A stretch of 64,000 nt of DNA from Beverwykella pulmonaria (taxonomy: Eukaryota; Ascomycota; Dothideomycetes; Pleosporales; Melanommataceae): assembly GCA_001599595.1 (NCBI GenBank), contig BCHH01000010.1, positions 1,929,035 through 1,993,034 of the forward strand. The letters are read 5' to 3'. Position 1 is the first letter of the stretch, and every line of letters begins with the position of its first letter. A model generated the notes under the pieces. The model saw nothing but the letters and a program-made list of their open reading frames with translations, was not told where the DNA came from and ran no database searches. Shown here one piece after another: positions 42,352 through 53,687 of the stretch. The position numbers and the translations under genes were made by a program.

Positions 42352-43290
42352 TAGTGAGACCAATGCTAGTGCGAAGGCATGGGCCGGTAATATCGAATAA
42401 TATGTTCAATAGTGTCTCGCCAGCATTGAACGTCTGGAAGCACTCGCCGCTGCTCACATTCCAGATCCTGACGACTCCGTCGTAAGATGCTAATGCCAGC
42501 CGTGTCGAGGCCACTGAGCTGACCCAAATACTATGTCCCGTACTCACTCGCCGCTGCTTGCATCCCAAATCTTGATAGTCGTATGCTCCCGATGCTAGTA
42601 GTGTCGACTCGTGCGAGAAGGCCACTGAGTCGAGATGACCGCTATGGCCCTAGAGCGTCTAGAAGCAGGAACCCATCTATCTCCTATACTCGGCTTTATC
42701 GTGAGCCACTGTGGCTCTTCGTCCTTGAAATGACCCCTTAATGGGCTGCCGGCTGGGGTAAATACCAGTGCAGACGTGTATACCTGCAGAGGACTGTTCT
42801 CTATTGCCCACTTGTGGGCCATAATGAACCGACGTGCATCTCGAACCAGCTCCATGAACCCAGCTACGTCTGCTCTTCCCTAGAATATATTGGTTTGTAC
42901 AATACATGAGTGACCTTACCGCTTTAAAACTTACATTAATTAATGTCTCAAGTTTTGCCATTGGGACTACCCCCTTTGGCATACTTTTACACAGGCTAAG
43001 AGCCTCAGGCCAGTAAAAGTATTTCTTGCTTACGAATTCGAAAACAGCGCCTCCATCTTGCAGGTCAGCCGACAAATCCGCAGAAGAGCTGAGGCTCCAG
43101 TTATAGAGGTGATTAATCTAGTAGAGGCATGAACAGCGTGACACTGCTAATGGATCTGGATCTAGCTGCTCCACCTGCTCTGCACTGCTCTGCAGGATAA
43201 TCTAGCGCATTTATGCTTGACAGAGCGTCTTCGACATGACTTGGAGCGATCCCAAGAAAACCGCGTAGTGAGCCTGCTCAGTTCTTGATA
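42352..43290 (-). pseudogene. NACHT-WD40 (HNWD-type) incompatibility gene relic
   Basis: The minus strand gives, in order, EQVEQLDPDPLAVSRCSCLY, an in-frame TAG, INHLYNWSLSSSADL, LQDGGAVFEFVSKKYFYWPE and ALSLCKSMPKG. After a possible intron come LVRDARRFIMAHKWAIENSP and DEEPQWLTIKPSIGDRW. This is the linker between the NACHT ATPase and the WD40 propeller of HET-E/HET-D-type proteins. WD40 blades follow in shifting frames (VAFSHESTLLASGAYD, TIKIWDASSGE, LALASYDGVVRIWNVSSGE). The NACHT domain itself is absent, stops and frameshifts are present, and a MITE caps the end. The TAG replaces an expected TGG (a G-to-A change). Confidence 0.85.
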
Positions 43291-43383
43291 GGAAGATTTC
43301 GCTAAAGGCCTTCGGAAACAGAAAGCCTGTTGCTGATTGATATGAACTTAACTCTGATCATACAAATCCTCAAGCTAGGCCAT

Positions 43384-44589
43384 CTATACCGCAACCCTCT
43401 GTACCACTGGCGCCTCCAACCCCATCTTTTTCTCTGCCTCATCTTTCTTATACTTCTCCGCCCGGCCATAACTATCCGCATACCCATCCAGCACCGCCTG
43501 CTCTACAGTAATCGGGGGATACTTTGCCTCCTCGCCCTCCTTCCTACAATTCGGCAAACACTCGACCACGAAATCAGGATTGCCGCTGAAAAACACCGGA
43601 ATGCTATATCTCTCCTCCCCACTGATATTGATGACCCTGTGCAGGTTGGAGATATATTTATCGTTCGACCAGCGCATCATCAAGTTACCGAGGTTGATAA
43701 CGAAAGCGCCTGGCGTGGGCGTGACATCGAGCCACTCCATCGTACCATGGTCGTAGACTTGCAGACCCGCGACATCACCTTGCAGCAGCAGCGTGATGGT
43801 GCCGAAATCCGTGTGCGCGCCGATTCCCCTTGTCAACTTCGCAGGGCTATCCGGCGGCTGGCTCGGGTAATGCAACAACCTCATCGTAGCCACCGCGCCC
43901 TCAGCAAACTCATCGAACCAGCTCTCCTCGAGATCCAGCGTCAGTGCCAACACCTTCAATATATCTTTCGCCAGCGCAACGACTTTGCTATAATATTCGA
44001 GGGCGGTGGCCTTGAAGTCTTCGACATCGGGAATGGTGGAGGATGACGGCCACATGTTGGGGCCCGAGTTGAGTTTCTTTTGTATGAAGTAGGGGTGTGT
44101 CTTTGGGATCTCTTCGCCAATGTAGTAGCCTTCTTTTAGCTCTGGGAGGGTGCCGGCTTCTAGGATTTGCGACTTCATGAGCTCATAGCCGCGGTTCCAT
44201 GTGTTTGTTGTATCTATGTACACAGCGCGTTAGCATCCTCCGTTTACTGAGGGAAGAATCGAAGGGAGAGGAGATGGCCACGTAAGTACCTTTGTTGATC
44301 TCATTCTTCTGTTCCAGCGACAGGTCAAAGAACCGCTTGTTCCACTCCATTATCCGGTTCTGTAACTCCAGCGGCACAGAGTGCCCAGTGATCTGGAAGA
44401 AGCCATTGTGCAGACAGCAATTGCGAACATCGTTCACGAGTTGGGTCTTCGCAGCTGCATCATTGCTGTAGAAGGCTTCACCCTCGATATCAGTAGGGAA
44501 AAGTAGGACAGAACGTGTTGATGGCGATGGACCAAAGTGTACGCACCTGCGAAGTCCAGAATTGGAGGTGCGTCACCGGCGCTTGGCAT
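43384..44589 (-). CDS. 2-oxoglutarate/Fe(II)-dependent dioxygenase (isopenicillin N synthase-like family)
   Basis: Exons 44547-44589, 44290-44475 and 43384-44213 give 352 aa; introns are 71 and 76 nt. The N-terminal DIOX_N part is PPILDFAAFYS and CCLHNGFFQITGHSVP. The catalytic part has the Fe ligands in GIGAHTDFGTITLLLQ (His210, Asp212) and ISNLHRVIN (His268), and the 2-oxoglutarate-binding RYS of EERYSIPVFF (Arg278, Ser280). All essential residues are present. Members oxidise small molecules in secondary or plant-compound metabolism; the substrate is unknown. For intron 1, an acceptor 7 nt downstream of the more obvious AG is needed to hold the frame. Confidence 0.92.
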
Positions 44590-45767
44590 TCTGAGTGTTT
44601 ATCGATAGATGACTAAGACAGCCGCTTTCCTTTGATAAGGAATTGACTGCGAATGAGTTTGGTGCACAAGACACGCTCATTTGCATTATATGCATTCCAC
44701 GGCTCCACAATTACATTTATCCAAATGCTGAACCAGACGCGCGCTGGTGGCGATTGTGGCGATCGTGGACAATGAGTGGGGTTGTCTACGGGCCTAGTTG
44801 ATTGTTCCCCCACTTTTGATAGCTAGCATAGCAGAACGGGTGATTTTAACCAGGTACATTCATGATCAGGCAAGTATGTAGATATTTCGGTCCCAAATTT
44901 GCCTTCAGACATCGGTAGGATGGATGTTGTCACGATGTGTGGAAGCAGTCAATCGTCTGATAGGTAAATATGTATATAAGGAGTGTGAAAGCAGTGTCAA
45001 GCTGACTGCTCGCACAACCACTATTCCCTTGAAAGGGATCTAGCTAAAATGGGATATATCACATAACACGTGTCACACGTGATAGATGTTGGGGTTGATG
45101 CTCGACGAGCCTGACAAGTACTGTACTCTGCCAGGCAGCACCCTAACCAACCTAACTTAGAATGTACAACCGAGCCCTAATCGGACTCAACCTACACACG
45201 AGCCAGTCCCCTAACGCACGAACCATGCCGAGTACATACCCCACGTAGAATACATATTTGGATACTCTTTCCTCCACCCCTCTGCTTACACCGTCTACGG
45301 AGGTTAAGTGCAGGTTATACATTAATACAGTCAACTTTGCGTATTTTTCAAGTTAAGTGGAGATTGAAAAATTTCTCATTTACTATGAAATACATTGGTT
45401 ATGGTGCAGTACAATAATAACGCATGCGTAAGCTCTAAATTATTTAAGAGCCGAACTACCCCAGCTTTTTCCGTAATACAGGGTTTTCCGTCACGCAGGG
45501 GGGATGTTACTGATACAAAATACCGTTGTGAGTGATACAAATACAGGAAAGGAACAAAACACATAAAATCTTTGCGAACAAAACACTTACATGCCACTAC
45601 CATTCACAAATGACCACCGCATGCTCGTACACCTCTTCGGGATCCGTATTGCATTTGACCGTCCCACTTGGTCCAGCGCTTTTGGTCGGATCTTCCTTGC
45701 AGCCAACAAGGTTATCGTTAAAGCTAGGACAAGTCAGTACGCCCGGATTTGTGCCGTCGCACTTGAA
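44590..45767. other. Intergenic with a MITE-A end at 45244-45290
   Basis: Mostly AT-rich. Positions 45244-45290 match the right end of MITE family A (GGATACTCTTTCCTCCAC ... TGCTTACA) without the core. CACGTGT-containing palindromes lie near 45066-45082. No gene was found. Confidence 0.5.
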
Positions 45768-48700
45768 TTAGCAACCTTCTTCGCCGTAGACATCGAGGTC
45801 GTAAACTCCGCCTAGCCAAACTAGGCTGTCGAGTGTTTTGTCGTTGAAATTCGTCTCCCAATATTGATTGTCGTTATGAATCAATGAACCCGCGCTCACT
45901 CCACAGGCGCCATTCTGGCCGATCGAAACAGAGTAGAATCGCCAGTTGAATAGGTTCTTCTTTTCCCCCTGAGGAATAGTATCTGATAAAACAATAGACA
46001 TAGCCTTGGTGGGTATCGGGGTTGGGGTTGGGGTTGGAGTGACGGTGGACGTCGGCGTAGCGTCGGGGTCAAAAGTATTGTACGAGACAGGAGTGTCTCC
46101 CACGCCCGGAATATTTTTACGTGGGTAATCTTGAGGCACGTCTGGAAGTACTTGTGCGCCAAGGTCGCCGTAATTTGATGTCTTGGTATCTTTCAAGGCC
46201 TGACCGTGGGATGGGTAATTATCTCTCCAATTGGGAACTGCCTGTGTCGCTGGCAGCTGTAAGTCGAACAAATTGGAATCGTTATAAAGCTATCCTTTGT
46301 TAATAGCGCCTGGTATTTCTTCGGTAATGTTACTTACCACATTTGATAGGTGAATAGCTCGCTTCCCGTCGCCCCAGTAACCACCATAGCCCTGTCCTAT
46401 TCTTACGCACTTGTCCATGATGCTCTAAACATGGTTAGTTAGATCAAACTAACAATGCGTTGATACCCACTTTTAGATTATCTTTGCACTAGTCACCCAA
46501 GTCGTCCCCAATGTTCTCACGTCGAACGAGAAACTGGTGGGCCGTGGAGTGTGTTGCGTTGTCTCCACCAGCATAGATACAAGTCTGCCCCTGACTAAAT
46601 GGGTATTCTAAAGAAGCATCGGAATCCTGAAATGAACATCTCAGATCATTGAATATGCGGGAATTGGTGGAGCTACTTACAATAGTATCCCAGCTAAATT
46701 TGCAAGTATAATTTTTGTTGCAAGCATAGTTATTTATCTAATAATCTTGGTCCTTTGCGTCGCGAAATAGGGATTTCGTCAGCGCATCAACACTAGGGTC
46801 AGTCAGTCCTCTCTTTGGATGACACTTTATACTGTTTGTAACTTCATTGTCCACAAGCGGTTTCAAATTATAGCTGGGGTTTTCGGGGATGTCGGCCGAC
46901 GTTGTCCAAGTATCGCCATCGAAAAATCCCCGTTCATTAGCCTGCAGTAATCCGTTGACAAAGTCGAAAGCTATCCTTTGATAACCATCCGGGCTTGGGA
47001 CGTAAGGATTATTCTTAATTCTTTTCCTTTGTGTAGTAGTGAGGTGTACATAAACGATCCTCTTTTGGCGTGCTCGAGCGTAAAAGTTGGCGACCTTGGC
47101 TAGTTCAGCATTGAACTGTATAACTGCCCGCTGCGCCCCCCAGAATTCGGATCCATCGTCGATTTTATCTCCCATCATCGGGACAGATCCTAGGAGAACC
47201 ACTGCTTTATCATCTTCCTTGTATATGGCCTGCAGTAGCTCGTGAACTTCGTTCAGTATATCGGCTATCGGGCGCTGATTTTGAAGATCTTTTGCGCCCA
47301 TCATGATTGGAATGACTTTTCCGATTGACTTCTTGAAATACTCTGTCCCGCTAGCCCAGCCGGTTACTTCTGACCATTTCCTTGCTTTGGGGTATATTTC
47401 GTGACCAACGTCGCCAGAGCACCCAGTTTTTTGAGAGCCAATGAATTCGTGTGAGATTGCTTCATCATCAAAATTTTCTTTCCTTCTTAATATCGCGCGT
47501 AACCAGGGTATAAAGCCATAGCGACTATCGGTATTACCCTCATACCTCATACCCTTCTCCGAGAGCTGAAAAATCTCCAAGGCACATGATATGGAACTTC
47601 TTGCCCCTTAGGGCCTTCTGCTTCTCGTCTCGGTAGAGCTCCCACTTGATCGCTTCCGCTGTCGCAGCAAAGCCCGCAGGTTTGGGGTGGAATGTCCGCA
47701 CCTTGCCCTCAGAAGCTTGACCGCTTAAAGGATTTAGAGGATCATATGGGGGCTCGGTCGAGTTGACAGATATGCTTAGATTCAAGGGTGGCTCGCCATC
47801 ACCTCCGGGGAGCCATGTGATACCGTTGTTTTCCATGGCTAGATTAAGGTACGTTTGATTATCCTCTTGGCCCGCAAGGATCGGAACTTTTGGGGCATGA
47901 AAGAACCATGTATCAGCGTTGCCTCTGTCCACCTCTTTGACACCATCTCTACAAAATCTATGATCTTGATATCGCCAATCTATGTTGATGAAGTGAACTG
48001 GAGAAACCAAAATTTTCTGGTTCGAGTCGTTCACAATCTCCTCGGCCCAGTTATCATTCTTGAAGTCTATCCAATATTGTAGGACTTCATTTAGTTGATG
48101 AATCATCCTGCGATGTGAGAGTATATTCAGCAAATATACACTTTATGCCCTTCTCGACACGTGCCAATGGATGTAATCATGAAAAATCACGCAAGGGATA
48201 GCCTATTGAAAGCTAGTTTCCCTAGTCTATGATATATGATATTCGGGTGTTGGCGTTACTTACAGATTGGGACTTTTTCTAAGCTCCTGTACCATCTTTG
48301 GGGCTATAGGATTAAGGCCAAGGAAGTCAGCATATCGCATTGACTAGTGAAATCATCAAAGAACATAGGATAGCTGGTCTGGTAGAGAACCGTGCGTTTG
48401 CTTGACTTTGTCCATTTCAAACTTTCGGTTAATATCTCCTGAAGTAGTTCGTTGTATCTTTTGTAAAGGTTGTCCTCGGGGTCTGTGGTTCCATAGAGTT
48501 CTCCATAAGCTTCGGTCTTTCTTTGTTCGCATGTTTTCTTAACTCCTTTCACAGTTCCTCCAAACACACAAACTTCGAGGACAGAAGAAAAGAGCACATC
48601 GTTCCCTCCAATCGAGAGCGTGACGAAGTTTGTATTGTCGGCTATTTTCTTGAGTTGATTCCCATTCTTGTCGCTCTGATCGAGTAAGTTCTTTGTTGTG

Positions 48701-49202
48701 TCTCCTGTGCATGACGCGAATGTGAAATCAGGTTGAGCTGAGTGTCCATTAGGTGGCTGTTGGCCATCTGGACCTAACATGTCTGTATCGACTTGTAACG
48801 TCGGCGCATATGCCTCGTTACGACGCATACATTCTCTGGACCCAGGAGGATTGTCCCATTCTACTCCGGCGCCGGGGCCAGCTGAATAAGAATCGCCCAA
48901 TGCAACCCATTTTCTGACTTTTGGAAATGGATTGTTATAGCGAGGCTTGATTATCGAAGCTTCCACTTGTCAGACAATAATTTTTCTGTGTATGTGTCTC
49001 TGTTGGACTAACCGCTGAACACAACTGTTGCCAAATTGCTCAATAAAACAGCAGCCGGGCCGGCTTGGATAGCCACATGACAATATGAACAACGAAAAAG
49101 AATGGGTTCACATGCTGGGAATATGATAGTTATATAAGATCTCCTTGAAGTGATTTTTGATTGTGAAATACGACTTGGGACTAGAATAACATGAACTATC
49201 AT
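45768..49202 (-). pseudogene. Two-domain SGNH (GDSL) hydrolase, secreted type, with four lesions
   Basis: A multi-exon gene. The N-terminus from ATG 49202 is hydrophobic (start uncertain); an intron then joins it to RKWVALGDSYSAGPGAGV (GDS block I), FASCTGDTT, SIGGND (block III) and TFHPKPAGFAATA (His block V). A second SGNH domain follows (FHIMCLGDFSALGEGYE, NTDSRYGFIPWLRAIL, VPSPDGYQRIAFDFV), then a Cys-rich part, a PTPTPTPIP linker and a C-terminal domain ending VYGEEGC. Lesions: a one-base loss near 48332-48338, a 7-bp tandem duplication (47540-47553), and TAG stops at 46738-46740 and 46489-46491. The TAGs are consistent with CAG-to-TAG changes. The family comprises extracellular esterases/lipases; this copy looks dead. 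Confidence 0.82.
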
Positions 49203-49827
49203 GCCAGATAGCTTTCTCCTGAGGCATCCTTTAGGAGTGGTTGTTAATCCCAACAACGCCCTTCTTGAGGAGCACATAATCTTTTTGTATATCTGTTTTC
49301 TAGGTGCAACATCCAAAGGAGGACTAGCTTGACGAAGGCTGAGAGTTGAAGATGCCCAACGTCTTCCTGTTTAGAACCCTGGCAATGAGCCTAGATCTTG
49401 ACTTAAGAAAAGCGCTCTGGATTCAGATGACAGGTTATAAACTTTCCAGTTGTCGAGTCTCTCAATATTGCACCAATGCGTTTTCTTCATTAGTTGTCAT
49501 AAAATGACTGTCTTGGTTTTGTATAATATGGCCGTCTAGTCTAAGCATTGACTTGGCGCGAGCAGCGCCATGTTTGGTAAATTGTCAAAGACATGACTTG
49601 TATAGGCAAGCTAAGGAATTTGTCTCCAATTGTCTAGTGACTAGAAACGCAACTATTCCAACTGCCTTTGGAGAATGCAGAGCCTCGCGCAGAAAAGGGT
49701 AGCTGTTGGAGTATACTTTGGTCAAATATAGAATGTTAAAGCCCCAAACATGCCATGAGAAGATGTTGAAATTCCTTCTAGTTGTGACGGTACTGTTTGC
49801 TAGCTTGACTATATATTACACAACACG
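49203..49827. other. Intergenic, no gene seen
   Basis: May contain the true 5' end of the SGNH pseudogene: an ATG-less open frame extends to about 49316. Otherwise featureless. Confidence 0.35.
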
Positions 49828-50085
49828 TGTTAGATGTAACGGTGGCAGGCGTTCAGCTCAACCTCGTCATACAACGTGTGCGCGCCACGCCACGCCATGC
49901 CACATTCTCAGGACATGCTCAGTCGGCTTGCACCCGGACCATACCCCACTGTATATAGGATCGTTCTCCCTGAGTACCTCTTCTCTCTATCTTAGTGTAG
50001 CTGAAATAGAGCCTACTTATCCTGTAACCAAAAAGACGTCTTGAATATATATTTCTAGAATAGACATATATGTATACTGCTTACA
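49828..50085. repeat. Solo-LTR-like sequence, about 258 bp
   Basis: Begins TGTTAGATGTAACGG and ends ATGTATACTGCTTACA (TG...CA). The last 60 bases match 16208-16264. No target duplication is visible, so the left boundary is tentative. Confidence 0.55.
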
Positions 50086-50378
50086 TATCCTTTCATTGCC
50101 CCACTGCATTCAAGATAGTGAAGACCGTACTCGTCATCACACCAGTAGGCAACTGTTGCTCATAGGTATGCAGTTGGTTTCAGAAAACAGAGCGAATATT
50201 CCTTTGGTAGGGCGACGTTCTTGCGAGGTTGATTTCTATCAATAGAACTGCTTCCTCCGAGGTTGTTTTCTATTAATAGAATTGCTACAAGGCACAGCGC
50301 CAAGTGATCTGTGCCTCAACCATAACCATGAGAGCTGGCATAAAGAACTTTGTGATGCACCCACAGTTCGCAATTAAC

Positions 50379-51825
50379 ATGAAATTAATGCTCACGATCG
50401 CTGCTGCCGCTGCACATCTGCAGCAGTTTATCACTGTGGGAATGACTGAAGCTAGTGCTTTTAGTCTGCCCATTACACGAACTTCGCTTGGCCTGTTTTT
50501 TGAGCTTTCTGGAACACGAGATCATCCTCAGGTAAATCTCCGTTGCTACTATATATTTTTTGATAGAGAAGATTTACGTTGGGGTCTAGTCGCAGCTGCG
50601 TTCAATACTGGACACTATTACGAGTTCCGCATCTTCGCAAGCTTTCCACTGGATCAGGCGTAATAAAGATCAAAGCATCCTCAAGGAAAAGCTCCCTTTA
50701 CAAGCCTCTAAGAAAACTGGATTTCAAGATGACGATGGTATTTTTGACGCACTATACTGGAGCATCTATACTACACCAGTTAGCATTGGTAACCCTCCCC
50801 TCAACTTAGATGCCATTGTCGACACTAGTTGGAGCGCACTATTCATACCTTCGGTGAACTGTACTTATAACGCCAATGAGGTGTGCTATTGCGCTATTCA
50901 CCCTCTTTACAATTCATCTTACTCTACAACTTTCCAACCAAATTCATCTCCTACGACTGTATATTACAGAGGACCTGCAGGGCTTCTAACGTGGGGTAGC
51001 ATTTCTCAAGATAGCTTACATGTGGGAGATCTTGAAATCCAAGGTCAACTTTTTGAGGAAGCAGTTGGGTGGCATCCGGACAGCAGTACCTATGATGTCG
51101 TCTTCGATACTACGCTTGGACTTTCACTTTTTCCAGCTCTTGATGGAAATAGGATTACTAATTTCACCACAGCAAGCCCATTCCAGAACGTGGTTGAACA
51201 GAGCCTCCTGGGCCAGAATATCTTTACACTCCAATTCCCACGGACGGACCAGGAGAGAGGAAGCATAACTTTTGGCGGACTATCTCCCAATCTGCAGCGG
51301 GATAAGATGATTGAAGTGCCACTAAACCACAACAAGACGAATGATAGTGATCACATATGGCGTTATTACACTATGAACGGCTGGCAAATCTCCATGGACA
51401 GCATGTCAATAACATACAATGTATCTGGAAACTCAACAACGATCCTTGACACACCACAGGTAGCCGTCGTGTCGTCCTCCTTTCCCTGGATAGGGCTTCC
51501 CGATGATGCTGCGGATAAGATAAATCAAGCCCTCGGTCTCGAATACGTGTTTGACTGGATCGATTGCGAGAAGCGTGAAGACCTTCCCATCTGGTCCATC
51601 AAATTTGGGTCCAGTGCTCTGGAAATCTCATTGACTCCATGGGACTACCTTATTGAGATCTACGATCATTACCATCAGCAGCTAAAATGCGTTTCGCCCT
51701 TCTTCCGCTTGAACGAATACGGAGAAAAGGGGTTTGTGATCTTGGGGGCTTCTTTCTTAAATGGACTCTACACAGTGTTCGATGCGGATAGGAAGAGTAT
51801 TTCGTTTCAAAACCGGCCTTTGTAA
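50379..51825 (+). CDS. A1 aspartic-protease-fold protein with both DTG motifs altered
   Basis: Exons 50379-50531 and 50596-51825 (64-nt intron), 460 aa. A signal peptide (MKLMLTIAAAAAHLQQF) fits ATG 50379, though in-frame ATGs lie upstream (50328, 50355). The pepsin fold is recognisable from SIYTTPVSIGNPPLNLDAIV to ERGSITFGGLS, IWSIKFGSSALEIS and KGFVILGASFLNGLYTVFD. Where DTGS is expected, the first site reads VDTSWSALFIPS (Asp127-Thr-Ser) and the second ILDTPQVAVV (Asp336-Thr-Pro). Both Asp are kept but both flap-supporting Gly are lost, so proteolytic activity is doubtful. Several N-glycosylation sites (NCT, NSS, NKT, NST) and paired cysteines suggest a secreted or wall-associated product. 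Confidence 0.85.
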
Positions 51826-52118
51826 ATACCATCTAGACGCGTCAGGCTAGATCAAACATATCAGAAAAAAACATTGTGCTTGACTTTAAGGATGAGACTG
51901 TTGAAAGGCAGCTGGCTAGCCGAGACTGGGACACGTGACATCCTCGTGACAGGCACATGATAGGCACGTGACCAAGATGGCTGGGCAGATGTCCGAGTAC
52001 ATAGCACCAGCCTGGTTCTATGTTGGCACCTCAAGCAATATTATGATGTCCTCTCCCACTCAAAGCTCTCATGTTCTAACAGAGACGACCGATTCCATGC
52101 ATACCATCATTCAATAGT
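51826..52118. other. Intergenic, no gene seen
   Basis: 3' flank of the aspartic-protease-like gene. Short CACGTGAC/GGCACGTGAC repeats near 51930-51970. Confidence 0.35.
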
Positions 52119-52264
52119 TGAGATTGTAAGATTTTAGATAAATAATATGATGATATTGATGATGATGTATGTCCCGGACACGTATGCGTACCGGAGGGGT
52201 TCCAGTAGCGGGTGAGCTATGACCACATTCACGTGATATATCTATGTATATATATAGTCCGACA
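52119..52264. repeat. Solo-LTR-like repeat C, copy 2
   Basis: Matches 28971-29107: GATGATATTGATGATGATGT, GGAGGGGTTCCAGTAGC, GAGCTATGACCACATTCACG and TATATAGTCCGACA. No TSD was found. Confidence 0.7.
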
Positions 52265-52915
52265 GAGGGGTCAGCCAGGAGTCATCTGGTGGTATCGTTG
52301 TGAGTTGACAGCAAAGCTGGGGCTCAGGAGAACTGGTTGGAACCTATACAAATGCCCTTTGTTCTACAGTTCCTCCAACACGGGCACTGCGTCCATACTG
52401 TAGCAAAAGATCGACCCTAGCACCCTCCAGCTGTCAATTTAAAGAGCGACACGAAGCCACTCGAGCCTGCGATTACACTGTTGTTTGCGCCTGCGTTGCT
52501 CGCTCTCATACCGCAACCTTCGCGACATCATACAGCTCTGGCGACACGACGCTCACCTCGACTTTCTTCTTTTCAGTGTTCGCTGCCCTCATGTTAGATT
52601 TAATCCCTCGTAGGCCGAGTAGGTAATTCCTATCGTCATATCTATAATCTTCTCCATTCAGAAATGCTATTTTTTCTCTCCACGTTGTGTATTTCTCCTA
52701 ATACTGTCTCGACTTTCACTTTTCTTCTTGCTCGCCACCAAATATCGTTGGCCGCAAAAGTATAGCATTCCTAACGACATATTGAAATTAATAAATCAGC
52801 CCTGGTGGTGCACGGATTTTAGTATTGCATTTCAACTATATTGATTTTCCCGCCGACATCGACCAGCATATCCTCCTATTTGTAGCTCTCGTTTCTCGCT
52901 TCCCACATAGGCTAA
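52265..52915. other. Intergenic, AT-rich, no gene seen
   Basis: No supported ORF on either strand. Confidence 0.35.
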
Positions 52916-53046
52916 TGTAAGCCGAGGACACCATCAGGTCACGTGGATATACCACTGACTAATCAGTCCGTCATATATATATCAGCTGTACATACTTCAC
53001 ATACAATACACATCTTGACACCTTTTCCTCCACGCTCCAGCTTACA
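52916..53046. repeat. MITE family A, copy 4 (131 bp)
   Basis: Ends TGTAAGC / GCTTACA, same length and over 90% similar by eye to copies 1 and 2. The flanks GCTAA and AAAAA do not form a TSD, so one flank may have changed. Confidence 0.87.
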
Positions 53047-53225
53047 AAAAATACTCATCCGCACTCACCCAGGCTGCAATAGCAAAATAGTCATTCCACT
53101 ACAAATTAAACTTCGTCGTTCTTCTTGCTATGATTACGAATAAAACGAACTACTATTCATCTATATTACTCCAATATTGCATGAGTTACAGAGGGTGGGT
53201 GTTGACGCGATTCTTACATAAACGT

Positions 53226-53516
53226 TTCTCTCGCTTGAAATGGGTCTAGACCCGTAATAATGGCAAGTTCCGCACCAACCTCAGAGCGTTCAGAACGCCG
53301 AGCTGAGCGCACCATCATGGCCTTCTCTCGCTTGCAATGGAACCTACAATGGCAAGTACCGCACCAATCTCATAGTGTTCAGAACGCCGAGCTGAGCGCG
53401 CAATCTCACCATCATGGTCTTCTCTCGCTTGCAATGGGACCTGCAATGGCAAGTACCGCACCAATCTCATAGTGTTCAGAACGCTCAGCTGAGCGCGCAA
53501 TCGCATCATTATGTTG
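53226..53516. repeat. Minisatellite: three tandem units of about 89-97 bp
   Basis: The unit contains TCTCTCGCTTGCAATGGGAC, ATGGCAAGTACCGCACC and GTTCAGAACGCYGAGCTGAG. ATGGCAAGT recurs at 53260, 53349 and 53446. The short frames it creates on both strands repeat with it and are not genes. Confidence 0.85.
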
Positions 53517-53687
53517 CAACGAGCTTTTTTGAGCCTACTAGTATATCAATGAGATATATCTCGGTGTCGTAGCACCGCGATTCACAATCTGGACGTTTGT
53601 CACTTGCCATTGGGATAGTTCTGAGCCAAGCGTCACATCCTGATCATATCCGCAAGAGCAGTACTAGGAATAATCATTCGCCTACCA

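Noticed and set aside
43330..44046. 238-codon plus-strand ORF
   Set aside because: Exactly antisense to the dioxygenase exon 3, which has all catalytic residues and proper introns.
46016..46045. GGGGTT repeats resembling telomere sequence
   Set aside because: They are the codons of a Pro-Thr linker (read on the minus strand) in the SGNH hydrolase pseudogene, not a telomeric tract.
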